A stretch of DNA of 39,800 nt from Yinghuangia elevatio (GCF_040649515.1 NZ_JBEZFP010000088.1:1-39800), one strand, 5' to 3'; shown: positions 1 through 8,378, numbered from the stretch's first letter. Program-made: numbers and translations. Notes: generated from the letters alone by a model not told the origin.

Positions 1-924
1 GTCGGCCACCTGCGCGGCGCGGGCGCGCAGCGCCGCGGCGGCGGCCGGGATGTCGGGGACGCCGCGGGTGATGCGGGTCAGCACGTGCGCGCGGCGGCGG
101 TGCGCCTCGGCTTCGTCGGCGGCCAGCACGTCGACGAGGCCGGTCACCCGCTGGGCGCGCTCCTCGTACCGCTCCTGGACGAGCCGGAGTTGGCGCAGGG
201 CGTCCTGCACGCCCTTGAGGTCGCGTTCGAGGCCGTCGAGGTCGACGTCGCCGACCCGGGAGCGGGCGGTCACGCCGACGAAGCGCAGCGGGTCGGCGGC
301 GACCCGGGCGCGGGCGGCGGACAGGCGCTTGCGCACCTCGGCGACCACGCGCGCCTCCACGCCGAGGGCGGCCTGACCGCCGAGCCGGTCCACGAGCGAC
401 GCGGCCTCGGTCGCCGCCGCCTCGACCCGGTCCAGGCGCGGCAGCACGAGCGACCACACCTCGTCGACGGAGGCGACCAGTTCGGTCGCGCGGCGCCAGA
501 CCGTGTTCATCTCGGCGACCACGGCGTCGAAGGTCAGCATGCGGGGCGAGGCGGCCGGATCGAGCAGGCCGCGCCGCCCGATCGGCACCTCCTCGCCGGG
601 CACACTCACGTTGGCACCGGTCAGCAGCCGGGCCATCTCGTCCAGTTCGGTGCGCGAGGGCCGGGACCGCCGGGACCGCAGCGCGCGGGCCTCGTCGAGC
701 ACGGCACCGTAGGCGGAGTACAGCTCCCACAGCCGGGCGATGTCGGTGCGGCACGCCACCCAGCGCTCCTCGGTGCGCCCTTCGAGCGCCGCCCCTTCGA
801 GGAGGCGGCGGCCGGGGTGCTCCTCGAGTGCCATGAGTCCGGCGGATATTCCGTCGCGCTCGGTGTCGAGACGGGCGATCTCGCGGTCGACGTCCTCGCG
901 CGTCCAGGTGCCCGGGGTCGTCAC
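1..924 (-). CDS. Helical protein of a glnX-glnH (pknG-type) operon, cut by the left edge
   Basis: A minus-strand frame is open from a GTG at 924 to the window edge, giving 308 codons without a stop. The product is rich in Ala, Arg, Glu and Leu and reads as long amphipathic helices; heptad-like stretches lie in the last third. I see no signal peptide, membrane segment or catalytic motif. Its GTG overlaps the stop of the glnH-like gene by 4 nt, so translation is probably coupled. In mycobacteria and corynebacteria glnX and glnH lie beside the kinase gene pknG; by position this may be an extra cytoplasmic member of such an operon, with pknG possibly just outside the window. That is inference. 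I do not recognise the family, and the C-terminus is missing. Confidence 0.72.
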   Translation of the reverse strand, partial: MTTPGTWTREDVDREIARLDTERDGISAGLMALEEHPGRRLLEGAALEGRTEERWVACRTDIARLWELYSAYGAVLDEARALRSRRSRPSRTELDEMARLLTGANVSVPGEEVPIGRRGLLDPAASPRMLTFDAVVAEMNTVWRRATELVASVDEVWSLVLPRLDRVEAAATEAASLVDRLGGQAALGVEARVVAEVRKRLSAARARVAADPLRFVGVTARSRVGDVDLDGLERDLKGVQDALRQLRLVQERYEERAQRVTGLVDVLAADEAEAHRRRAHVLTRITRGVPDIPAAAAALRARAAQVAD

Positions 925-1955
925 GACTCGGTCCGCCAGGTGGTGACCGCCGGGGGACGCGGGACGGTCTCGTCGAGCGAGGTGCCGATGTACGCCTTGT
1001 ACAGGTCGGTCCAGCGGCCGGAGCGCTTCACGTCGGCGAGCACGGCGTTGACGAACCGCACGAACTCCGGGTCCTCCTTGTTGACGGCCATGCCGTACGG
1101 TTCCTCGCTGATCCTGCCGCCCACCACTTCGGTGAACTTGGCGTCCTGGGCCTGGAGTCCGGCCAGGATGGTGTCGTCGGTGGAGATGGCGTCCGTCTCG
1201 CCTTTCTGGAGTTTGACGAGGCAGTCGGCCCAGGTCTCGCCCTCGACGGGGATGGCCTGGTACTGCGGTTCCTTGATGCGGGTGAGCGATGTCGAGCCGT
1301 TGACCGCGCAGACGCGGTACCCGGCGAGGCCGGCCAGGCCCTCGGTACGGGCGCGCGCCGGCAGGCCCGGGTCCTTCTGCACCAGTGTGCGCTGCCCGGC
1401 CGTGAAGTAGACGTCGGAGAAGTCGACGCGCTCGCGGCGCTCGCAGTTGACGGTCATCGTCATCGCGACGATGTCGACCTGCCCCGATTCGACGGCGGGG
1501 ACGCGGTCGGCGTTGCGCAGCACCCGGAACTGGATGCGGTTCGGCCCCGCGTCGCCGAAGATCGCCTTCGCCACCTCGCGCAGCAGGTCGATGTCGAAGC
1601 CCTTGAGGGTCGCGTCGACGGGGTCGAGATAACCGAACGGGTACGTGCTCTGGTCGACCCCGGCTCTCAGGTACCCGCGGCGGACGATCTCCGCCATCTT
1701 GCTGTCCTGCGGCCACGAGCCGGGGGCCGGCAGCGAAGCGGGCGGCCGGAGGCTCAGCTTGGGGTCCCCGCAGTCCGTCGCGGCCGGCGCGGCCGGCGCC
1801 GACTGCGCGGCGGGGCCGGCCTGGGGCTGCCGGCGCGCGCCGTCCGCGCCGGCGCCGCCCTGCGACGCGACCACGAGGGCGATGCCCGTGGCCAGCGCGG
1901 CGGCCGTGCGCCGCGTACGCCGTCCGTACCGTCCGCGCGGTCCCGTGTGCTTCAC
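921..1955 (-). CDS. glnH: GlnH-like glutamate/glutamine-binding protein (SBP family 3)
   Basis: A protein of 344 residues. An Arg-rich start leads to a hydrophobic segment (about 17-38), then an Ala/Pro linker, then a family 3 periplasmic amino-acid-binding domain from about residue 80 (IVRRGYLRAGVD, GFDIDLLREVAKAIFG, DIVAMTMTVNCERRERVDFS, WTDLYKAYIG). In M. tuberculosis and Corynebacterium, GlnH binds amino acids such as aspartate and glutamate and signals through GlnX to PknG. I see no lipobox cysteine after the signal segment; the first cysteine is near residue 62 in the mature part. This protein may therefore be secreted or held by an uncleaved signal rather than lipid-anchored. The GTG start at 1955 overlaps the glnX stop, and the stop overlaps the next start, both as GTGA. 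A role in transport is less likely because no permease gene is near. Confidence 0.85.
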   Translation of the reverse strand: MKHTGPRGRYGRRTRRTAAALATGIALVVASQGGAGADGARRQPQAGPAAQSAPAAPAATDCGDPKLSLRPPASLPAPGSWPQDSKMAEIVRRGYLRAGVDQSTYPFGYLDPVDATLKGFDIDLLREVAKAIFGDAGPNRIQFRVLRNADRVPAVESGQVDIVAMTMTVNCERRERVDFSDVYFTAGQRTLVQKDPGLPARARTEGLAGLAGYRVCAVNGSTSLTRIKEPQYQAIPVEGETWADCLVKLQKGETDAISTDDTILAGLQAQDAKFTEVVGGRISEEPYGMAVNKEDPEFVRFVNAVLADVKRSGRWTDLYKAYIGTSLDETVPRPPAVTTWRTES

Positions 1956-3283
1956 CGGTACTCCCCCAGCCTGCGGCGGACCCCGTCGACGATCGCCGCG
2001 GAGGCGGCGACCGCGAGGACGAGGAGCCCCACCGCCAGTCCCTCCATGGCGTCGCGGCCGCGGTCCGCGGCCTTCTCGAAGTCCTGCTGGTCCTTGGCGA
2101 TCGCCTCCGAGAGCGCCTTCTCGGCGCGCTCGAAGGCGACTTGGGAGAGCCCGTCGTCGTTGATCACGAGTGCGACGGCGCCCTTGAAGTTGGTCTGGTC
2201 GTACTGCTCCTTGACGTTGGCGTGCGCGACCTTCCAGTCGGCGACCGCGGCGCGGGCGTCGGCAATCCGTGCGGAGGTGACGGTGTCGTCCGCCGACCGG
2301 CGCGCGGCCGCGTTCAGCAGTCCCTCGGGACCGTCGGCCTGCAGAAGCCGGAACTGCTCCGTCAGCGCGGCCTCGTACACGCCGCCGTCGGTCCCGTTCT
2401 GGACGAGGATCTGCCCCTCCGCCGCACGGGCCTTCAACACCGCGAACCGAGCGTCCGACAGGACGTCGACCGGATGCCAGCCTTCGTCGCGGCTGTCCGC
2501 CAAGTCCGAACGCGCGGCGGAGAGTCCCACGGTGAGCCAGGCCAGCGAGGCCGCCACCGCGAGGGACGCGAGCAGCAGCCCGGGGTTGAAGACCCGCTTC
2601 GTCCGCCGGGCGAGCATCACCTGCGCGACCACCAGCGCGGCCACCGCGAACGCACCGGACAGGTACGCCGTCCACGGCACACCGGTCGCCGCCTTGTGGT
2701 CGTCGCGCAGCCGCCCCGCCGCGATCTCGTGCAACTCGGCGGCGGCCGGCAGGATCACGCGCTCCATCTGCCGGCTCGCCGCGCGCAGGTACGACGCGCC
2801 GACCGGATGCCCCTGCCGCGTCTCCGACTTCGCCCGCGCGACGTCCTCGCGATACTTGGGGATCTCCACGGCCAGGCGGCTCAGCAGCTCCGCGACCGGA
2901 CCGGACGCGCCCGCGGACGACGCCGACATCAGGGTCCGCTGCGCCGTCTCCGCCGACCGCTCGTAGTCCTCGCGGAGTTCCTTCTTCTCCACACCGCCCG
3001 ACAACAACCCGGCGGCCGCGGCGGCGTCGGCCTCGGCGAGCGAGCGGTACAACTCCTGCGTGCGGACGCCGAGCGGTTCGCTCCGCGTCGCGACCCGTTC
3101 CGCCGCCTGCGACCGCTCCCGCACCGCGAGGAACGCGAACAACCCCGCGAGCAGCGACAACACGACGAGCAGCACGCCGACGAGGGCAAGTCGCCCGGGT
3201 GTGGTCCGCGCACCGCGCGCCACCCGCCCGATCGCCCGGCGCCCCACCGACGCGGCATCGGGTCCGGCTACCGCTGTGACCAC
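1952..3283 (-). CDS. glnX: GlnX-like four-helix membrane sensor protein
   Basis: A protein of 443 residues with four hydrophobic segments: about 31-54, 205-228, 236-256 and 412-432. The first pair and the second pair each enclose a long, polar, Ala/Glu-rich helical domain (about 55-204 and 257-411). This two-loop, four-segment layout matches GlnX (Rv0412c type), which is thought to pass the GlnH ligand signal across the membrane to PknG. The start is a GTG at 3283 preceded by a strong GGGGGAGG ribosome site. It is the first gene of the operon, and the stop shares GTGA with glnH. The assignment rests on topology and gene order rather than on a motif. Confidence 0.78.
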   Translation of the reverse strand: MVTAVAGPDAASVGRRAIGRVARGARTTPGRLALVGVLLVVLSLLAGLFAFLAVRERSQAAERVATRSEPLGVRTQELYRSLAEADAAAAAGLLSGGVEKKELREDYERSAETAQRTLMSASSAGASGPVAELLSRLAVEIPKYREDVARAKSETRQGHPVGASYLRAASRQMERVILPAAAELHEIAAGRLRDDHKAATGVPWTAYLSGAFAVAALVVAQVMLARRTKRVFNPGLLLASLAVAASLAWLTVGLSAARSDLADSRDEGWHPVDVLSDARFAVLKARAAEGQILVQNGTDGGVYEAALTEQFRLLQADGPEGLLNAAARRSADDTVTSARIADARAAVADWKVAHANVKEQYDQTNFKGAVALVINDDGLSQVAFERAEKALSEAIAKDQQDFEKAADRGRDAMEGLAVGLLVLAVAASAAIVDGVRRRLGEYR

Positions 3284-3446
3284 CCGCCACCTCCCCCGGG
3301 AACGCCCCCCATCCCGCCGATCCCGACCGGATCGGCAGCCACGAGGGTCGGTCCGCCCCCACCCCCGAAGTTATCGTGCGCCACCTCCGACGCCCGATGG
3401 TCTTCCCTCAATCCACCCATGAGCAGGGATTCTGACGCGCCTTGCC

Positions 3447-3486
3447 GCCGCCCGGGATTGCCTCTGGGGCAACAACCGGGGGCGGC
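3447..3486 (-). terminator. Candidate terminator hairpin after the ABC ATPase gene
   Basis: GC-rich arms near 3448-3455 and 3476-3486 enclose a second small stem, TTGCC/GGCAA, giving a nested hairpin with a mismatch in the outer part. It lies 60-100 nt beyond the stop of the leftward ATPase gene and about 165 nt before the glnX start, where a terminator would be expected. There is no T run. The rest of 3284-3549 holds only the glnX promoter region, in which I see no convincing -35/-10 pair. Confidence 0.4.
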
Positions 3487-3549
3487 CCGGGAGCGCCGAC
3501 TCCGGTTCGCAGCGCGGCGCCCGGTCCCCGGCCGCGGTGTGCGGGTGAT

Positions 3550-4365
3550 CTACCCTCGGGCGCCGGCCGAGTGGGCCGCCCAGCGGTCGTGGTGGTGGGT
3601 GACCTCGATCGGGCGGGCGAAGCAGCTGGTGAGGTTCGGGCTCGTCAGGACCTCGGCCACCGGGCCGGACGCCTGGACCCGGCCGTCGCGCAAAAGCATG
3701 GCGTGGCCGATGTTCGGGGCCAGTTCCTCCAGGTGGTGCGTCACCGTGACGGTGGCCAGGCGGGGGCGGGCGGCCGCGAGGCGGTGCATCGCGTCGATGA
3801 GGTCCTCGCGCGAGGGCAGGTCGAGGGCGTTGAACGGTTCGTCGAGCAGCAGGAGGGCAGGCTCGGCGAGCAGCGCGCGGGCGATGAGGATGCGGGCGCG
3901 CTGGCCGCCGGAGCACACACCGTACGGCCGGTCGGCCAGTTCCTTGAGGTCAAGTTCGGCCAGCAGCTCGTCGGCCCTCGCACGCGTGGCGGCGTCGTAC
4001 TTGCGCCACAGCGGCTGCACGGTTCCGGTCGCGCCGGTGAGCACGACCGTGTGCGCTGTCTCGTCGAGCGGCACCTTCTGGGCGCTGGAGACGAACCCGA
4101 TGACCGCCCGCAGCTCCCGCACGTCGACGCGGCCGAGGCGGTGGCCGAGCACGTCGACGGTGCCGACCGTGGGGTGCATGGTCGCGCCGAGGAGCCGCAG
4201 GACGGTCGTCTTGCCGGCGCCGTTGGCACCGAGGAGCGCCCAGTGCTCGCCCGCGCGTACCGTCCAGTCGATCCCGTCGAGGATCACCTGGCCCGTCGTG
4301 TACTTGCGCACACCGACGCCGCGCAGGGCGGCGACGGTACGGGGCTGCTCGGACACGTCGTCCAC
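3550..4365 (-). CDS. ABC transporter ATP-binding protein, COG1119 (YlmA/ModF-like), no permease nearby
   Basis: A single nucleotide-binding domain of 271 residues. It has a Walker A motif (GANGAGKTT), a signature motif in the variant form CSGGQRARI, a Walker B motif with LLLLDEPFNALD, and a switch histidine in TVTHHLEEL. The sequence resembles the COG1119 group (B. subtilis YlmA, ModF-like), whose substrate and partner are poorly known. The GTG start at 4365 is chosen because GGAGG ends 4 nt upstream; the frame stays open further up but has no better ribosome site. No permease or binding protein is adjacent on the same strand, so the partner is elsewhere or the protein has a non-transport role. 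It is divergent from the DrrA-like gene across 243 bp. Confidence 0.85.
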   Translation of the reverse strand: MDDVSEQPRTVAALRGVGVRKYTTGQVILDGIDWTVRAGEHWALLGANGAGKTTVLRLLGATMHPTVGTVDVLGHRLGRVDVRELRAVIGFVSSAQKVPLDETAHTVVLTGATGTVQPLWRKYDAATRARADELLAELDLKELADRPYGVCSGGQRARILIARALLAEPALLLLDEPFNALDLPSREDLIDAMHRLAAARPRLATVTVTHHLEELAPNIGHAMLLRDGRVQASGPVAEVLTSPNLTSCFARPIEVTHHHDRWAAHSAGARG

Positions 4366-4420
4366 GGTTCCTCCGGTGGTTTCTCGGCGGTGCCTCCCAG
4401 GCCGCCCCCACCATAGATGC

Positions 4421-4433
4421 ATACAACATGTAT
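4421..4433. promoter_or_regulatory. Candidate operator palindrome between divergent ABC genes
   Basis: The A/T-rich sequence ATACA-ACA-TGTAT is a perfect 5-bp inverted repeat with a 3-bp spacer in an otherwise very G/C-rich intergenic region. It lies 56-68 bp upstream of the leftward ATPase start, where it could overlap that promoter. The binding protein is unknown; a GntR-type or similar dimeric regulator would fit. Confidence 0.4.
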
Positions 4434-4493
4434 CTGTTGCGGGCGTCCAGGGTCCGGACTGCGGTGGAGCGCCCCGCGACATTCGGGACCGGC

Positions 4494-4556
4494 CCGTGTC
4501 AGCGCCGTGTCAGCGGTTCGGAGCGCGTATCAGCCGGGTGTGCGCGCCCTGTCAGC
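4494..4556 (+). promoter_or_regulatory. Direct TGTCAGC heptamers upstream of the DrrA-like gene
   Basis: An 11-bp unit, CCGTGTCAGCG, is present twice back to back (4494-4504 and 4505-4515). Further TATCAGC and TGTCAGC copies start at 4528 and 4550, so heptamers start at 4497, 4508, 4528 and 4550. Same-strand heptamers spaced near 11 or 22 bp are the usual pattern for OmpR-type winged-helix activators, including SARPs. The last copy ends 53 bp before the drrA-like ATG. Confidence 0.38.
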
Positions 4557-4608
4557 ACACCGGCGCAACGTGGTCGTCGTCACCTGATGAAGAACCACGG
4601 GAGCCACG

Positions 4609-5574
4609 ATGACCCGCTACGCAATTGAGGCCGAGGGCCTCGTCAAGCGCTACGGCAAGACCACCGCCCTGGCCGGGATCGACCTGGTCGCCCGCGAGGG
4701 CACCGTGCTGGCGCTGCTCGGTCCCAACGGGGCGGGCAAGACCACCACCACCCGCATGCTCGCCACCCTGATCGCCCCGGATGCCGGGCACGCCAGCGTC
4801 GGCGGCTACGACATCGTCCGCGACGCCCCCGAGGTCCGTCGCCTGATCGGCCTGACCGGGCAGTACGCCTCGGTGGACGAGGAGATGTCGGGCTTCGAGA
4901 ACCTGGTCCTGCTGGGCCGCCTGCTGGACCTGTCGCGCGCCGACGCCAAGGCCCGGGCCCGCGAGCTGCTGGAGCGGTTCGAGCTGAGTGACGCGGGCAA
5001 CCGCGCGCCCGGCACGTACTCCGGCGGTATGCGCCGCCGCCTGGACCTGGCCGCGAGCCTGGTCGGCCGCCCGCGCTTCCTCTACCTGGACGAGCCGACG
5101 ACCGGACTCGACCCGCGCAGCCGCGGCGACGTGTGGGGGCTGGTCCGCGGCCTCGTCGCCGACGAGGGCGTCACCGTCCTGCTCACCACGCAGTACCTCG
5201 ACGAGGCCGACCAGCTCGCCAGTGACATCGCGGTGATCGATCACGGCCGCGTCATCGCCAACGGCACCGCCGACTCGCTCAAGTCCCAGATCGGCGGGCA
5301 GAGCCTGGAGATCCGTCCGGCCGACACCGCGCGCCTCGACGAAACGGCCGCCATCGTCGCCGAGTTGACGGGTCTCGTGCCGGACCTGACCACCCGGCCC
5401 GGGGTCGTCACCGTCGCGGTGCACGACCCGGACCTGTTGCCGTACGTGGTGCGCCGCCTCGACGAGTCCGGCATCCGCGCCACCGAACTCGCGCTGCGCC
5501 TGCCGAGCCTCGACGAGGTGTTCATGGAGCTGACCGGGCACGGCGCGGACGCCGAGGCGCCCGCCGCCGCATGA
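4609..5574 (+). CDS. DrrA-family ABC exporter ATP-binding protein
   Basis: This is the nucleotide-binding subunit of an ABC-2-type exporter, 321 residues. It shows Walker A (GPNGAGKTT, 38-46), the signature YSGGMRRRLD, Walker B (RFLYLDEPTTGLD) and a long C-terminal extension of about 100 residues, typical of the daunorubicin-resistance DrrA family. Such pairs export drugs, antibiotics or lipids; the substrate here is unknown. GGGAG lies 6 nt before the ATG. The last codons overlap the start of a 49-codon gene as ATGA, so this protein, the small peptide and the DrrB-like permease are probably made from one coupled message. No biosynthetic gene cluster is visible in the window. Confidence 0.9.
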   Translation: MTRYAIEAEGLVKRYGKTTALAGIDLVAREGTVLALLGPNGAGKTTTTRMLATLIAPDAGHASVGGYDIVRDAPEVRRLIGLTGQYASVDEEMSGFENLVLLGRLLDLSRADAKARARELLERFELSDAGNRAPGTYSGGMRRRLDLAASLVGRPRFLYLDEPTTGLDPRSRGDVWGLVRGLVADEGVTVLLTTQYLDEADQLASDIAVIDHGRVIANGTADSLKSQIGGQSLEIRPADTARLDETAAIVAELTGLVPDLTTRPGVVTVAVHDPDLLPYVVRRLDESGIRATELALRLPSLDEVFMELTGHGADAEAPAAA

Positions 5575-5720
5575 GGCGTACCGCGCCGCACACCGTGTGG
5601 TGCCGCCGACGCCCCGACGTTGCCGCGACCCCGATCTTCCGCACCCTCGTCCGCCGCTACGAACGCGTCGCCCTGCTCGCCGCGTTCACCTTCCTCGTCC
5701 TGTTCAGGAGCTTCCTATGA
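5571..5720 (+). CDS. Small 49-residue membrane peptide between DrrA- and DrrB-like subunits
   Basis: A short frame starts with an ATG that overlaps the upstream stop (ATGA at 5571-5574) and ends with a TGA that overlaps the downstream ATG (ATGA at 5717-5720). Of its 49 codons, 44 end in G or C, the coding pattern of this genome. The first 32 residues carry eleven arginines; residues 33-45 are strongly hydrophobic (VALLAAFTFLVLF), so a single short membrane segment with the N-terminus inside is likely. The ribosome site of the permease (AGGAG) lies in its last codons. It could be an accessory subunit of the exporter or a leader peptide that couples translation of the two subunits. I know no family for it. 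Confidence 0.65.
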   Translation: MRRTAPHTVWCRRRPDVAATPIFRTLVRRYERVALLAAFTFLVLFRSFL

Positions 5721-6619
5721 CCACCGCCACCACGCACACCGACGCATCGTCCCCCGAGTCCCCCGGCTCCTCCGGTTCCTCCGGTTCGGGCGGCCCCGCG
5801 CTGCGGAAATCCGCCCCGCACGAACCCGGTGCCCGGAGCCAAGTGCCCCGCCGCTCCGACCCGTTCGCGGTCGTACGGCACACCCTGACGCTCACCTGGC
5901 GCAATCTCGTCAAACTCAAGCACCAGCCCGAGCAGTTGATCGACCTCACACTGCAACCGGTCATCTTCATCGTGATGTTCGTGTACCTCTTCGGCGGCGC
6001 GATCGAAGGCAGCACGCACGACTACCTGCAGTTCGTGTTGCCCGGCATCCTCGTGCAGACCGTCGTGTTCGCGTCGCTCGGCACGGGGGTCGGGCTGTGT
6101 GAGGACGTCGCCAAGGGCGTCTTCGACCGCTTCCGCTCCCTGCCGATCTCCCGCTTCGCGCCCCTGGCCGGTGCCGTCCTGGGCGACATCTGCCGGTACA
6201 TGGTGGCCATCGCCATGGTGTTCGGCTTCGGCTCGGCGATCGGCTTCCGCGTGCAGACCAACGCCCTGGCCGCGCTCGCCGCGGTCGGCCTCGTCCTGGT
6301 GTTCGCCTTCGCGATGTGCTGGATCTTCGCGTTGCTCGGCGTCGTCATGAAGAACCCGCGCAGCGTGCAAGGCACCGCCATGCTGGTCGGCTTCCCGCTC
6401 ACCTTCGGCGCCAACATCTTCGCTCGCACCGAGACCATGCCCGGCTGGCTGCAGGCGTGGGTCGACGTCAACCCGATCAGCCACCTCACCAGCGCGGTAC
6501 GCGGGCTCCTGGTCGGCGGCGAGGTCGCCGGCCACGCGGTCGCCACGCTTCTGTGGGCCGCAGCCATCTTCGCGGTGTTCGCCCCGCTGGCCGTGCGCCG
6601 CTACAAGAACAACACCTGA
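5717..6619 (+). CDS. DrrB-family ABC-2 exporter permease
   Basis: This is the membrane subunit that pairs with the DrrA-like ATPase; 300 residues. The first 55 or so residues are disordered and rich in Ser, Gly and Pro. They are followed by about six hydrophobic segments and the ABC-2 hallmark stretches (VFDRFRSLPISRFAPLAGAVLGD; LTFGANIFARTETMPGWLQAWVDVNPISHLT). The ATG at 5717 is preceded by AGGAG with 7 nt spacing and overlaps the stop of the small peptide gene. The stop codon directly abuts the stop of the convergent MFS gene, leaving no room for a conventional terminator. Confidence 0.9.
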   Translation: MTTATTHTDASSPESPGSSGSSGSGGPALRKSAPHEPGARSQVPRRSDPFAVVRHTLTLTWRNLVKLKHQPEQLIDLTLQPVIFIVMFVYLFGGAIEGSTHDYLQFVLPGILVQTVVFASLGTGVGLCEDVAKGVFDRFRSLPISRFAPLAGAVLGDICRYMVAIAMVFGFGSAIGFRVQTNALAALAAVGLVLVFAFAMCWIFALLGVVMKNPRSVQGTAMLVGFPLTFGANIFARTETMPGWLQAWVDVNPISHLTSAVRGLLVGGEVAGHAVATLLWAAAIFAVFAPLAVRRYKNNT

Positions 6620-8173
6620 TCAACCCGCACTCCGCGTGACGCGGCGGTCCCGGCGGTCCTCCTCCGCCGGGGCCGCCGCGTCGTCGTGCGCGGACGACGG
6701 CGCCGGTGTCGGAGTCGGAGTCGGTGCGGACGCCGCCGACCCCGCGGGCGCCGACCGGCGGCCCGGCAGGAACAGCCCGGCCAGGGCGCCCAGCAGCGCG
6801 AGGCCCACACCGACGCCGAGTGCCGCGGTGAAGCCGTCGGAGAACTGCTCCGCGGTCGCGTAGCCGCCCGTACCGGAGAAGACCGCGACGGCGACCGCGA
6901 TGCCGAACACGCCGCCCAGTTCGCGCATCATGCCGTTGGCCCCCGCCGCCTTGCCGATCTCCACGTGCTCCACCGCGCCGACGACCGAGGTCTGCACCGC
7001 GGGGATGGCCATCGACACCCCGCAGCCCGCGATCACCAGCGGCGCGACCAGCGTCCCGTACGCCACTCCCGGCTCCGCCACCAGCGCGATCCACCCCAGT
7101 CCCACGGCCTGCAACGCCAAGCCCCCGGAGAGCAGCGGGCGTTCGCCGATCCGGTCGACCAGGGCACCGGCAACGGGCGCGCAGAAGAACAGCGTTGCCG
7201 TCCACGGCATCAGGCGCAGCCCCGCCCCGAGCGGGCCGTAGCCGAGCACGGTCTGCATGAACTGCGCCAGGAAGAACACCGCCACGAACAACGACGCCAT
7301 CGTGAAGAACACCGCGGCGTTGCCCGCCGAGAAGGCCCGGGACCGGAAGAACCGCAAGGGCAGCATCGGTTCGGGCGTCCGCTGCTCCCAGCGTACGAAA
7401 GCGGCCAGCAGGGCCGCGCCGCCCAGCAGCGCGCCAACGACCTCCACGCTCCCCCAGCCTGCCGGGTTGCCGCGTACCAGCGCCCAGACGACCCCGAACG
7501 ACCCGGCGGTCACCAGCCCCACACCGGGCAGGTCGAGCGCGCTGTCCGGGCCGTGGCTCTCCGGCAGCTTGCGCAGCACCAGCGGTACGGCGGCCAGTCC
7601 GATCGGCACGTTGATCCAGAAGATCCACTGCCACGCCAGGCCCTCGGCGACGGCGCCGCCGACCAGGGGGCCGAGCGCCACGCCCAGCCCGGTGACGCCC
7701 TCCAGAATGCCGATGGCCGCGCCCCGCCGATGGGCCGGGAACGCGGCGCTCACCAGCGCGAGGGCGAGCGTCATGATCAGCGCGGCCCCGACTCCCTGGA
7801 CGGCCCGCGCGGCGATCAGCGCCGCGACACTGCCGGACAGCGCACACGCCGCCGATCCCGCGGTGAACAGCAGCAGGCCCGCCGCGAACATCCGGCGCCG
7901 CCCGAAGCGGTCGCCGACCGCGGCGGCGGTCAGCAGCAGCACGGCGAAGCTGAGGTTGTACGCGTTGACGGTCCACTCGAGTTCTTCCACCGACGACCCC
8001 AGGTCGAGCCGGATCGTGTGCAGCGCGGTCGACACGACCAGGGTGTCCAGTGCCGCCATGACCGACGCCACCGCGCCCAGGGCGAGCGCCCAGCGCCGGA
8101 CGGTGGTGGTGGCCGGCTCGGCACCGCCCGTGCCCTTCGTATCTCCGAGTTGTGTCCTCGGTTCGCCGCTCAT
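6620..8173 (-). CDS. DHA2-family (EmrB/QacA) MFS drug efflux pump
   Basis: A protein of 517 residues with about fourteen membrane segments. Family marks include the loop-2/3 motif VGDRFGRRRMF, WTVNAYNLSFAVLL, and motif C-like GVTGLGVALGPLVGG, as in proton-driven drug exporters. The last 50 residues are a soluble tail with a Pro-Thr run and an acidic/basic end. The ATG at 8173 is preceded by AGGGAG with 6 nt spacing. It is divergent from the ECF sigma factor across 205 bp, so the two may share control; I see no clear operator there. The drug or metabolite exported is not predictable. Confidence 0.9.
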   Translation of the reverse strand: MSGEPRTQLGDTKGTGGAEPATTTVRRWALALGAVASVMAALDTLVVSTALHTIRLDLGSSVEELEWTVNAYNLSFAVLLLTAAAVGDRFGRRRMFAAGLLLFTAGSAACALSGSVAALIAARAVQGVGAALIMTLALALVSAAFPAHRRGAAIGILEGVTGLGVALGPLVGGAVAEGLAWQWIFWINVPIGLAAVPLVLRKLPESHGPDSALDLPGVGLVTAGSFGVVWALVRGNPAGWGSVEVVGALLGGAALLAAFVRWEQRTPEPMLPLRFFRSRAFSAGNAAVFFTMASLFVAVFFLAQFMQTVLGYGPLGAGLRLMPWTATLFFCAPVAGALVDRIGERPLLSGGLALQAVGLGWIALVAEPGVAYGTLVAPLVIAGCGVSMAIPAVQTSVVGAVEHVEIGKAAGANGMMRELGGVFGIAVAVAVFSGTGGYATAEQFSDGFTAALGVGVGLALLGALAGLFLPGRRSAPAGSAASAPTPTPTPAPSSAHDDAAAPAEEDRRDRRVTRSAG

Positions 8174-8378
8174 ATCCGTCTCCCTGGTTCGTTCCGAAGC
8201 CTCACCGATACCGATCCGCGGGCTTCCGAGAACTCATCGCCGCGGGCAATAGGCGCAGGTCAGAGGCGTTCGCATTGGCCGGTGACCCCAGCACGCGCGC
8301 GCGACGCGGCGCCCGGTCGCGATGAGTTTCGGCGGCCGCGCGGGTCTGTATTCACAAGGGGCGACGAAGGGACCGGTC

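Noticed and set aside
85..1410. Long plus-strand open frame over the glnH region
   Set aside because: It is the antisense shadow of two convincing minus-strand genes; it has no domain and its third-base pattern is inverted.
2141..4612. 823-codon plus-strand open frame
   Set aside because: It runs antisense to the glnX and ABC ATPase genes and across their intergenic region; Arg/Pro-rich low-complexity translation without any motif.
5597..5716. Upstream extension of the DrrB-like permease to 5597
   Set aside because: The added 40 residues are Pro/Arg-rich in a frame with poor third-base pattern, while the small peptide frame has the right pattern and the ATG at 5717 has AGGAG.
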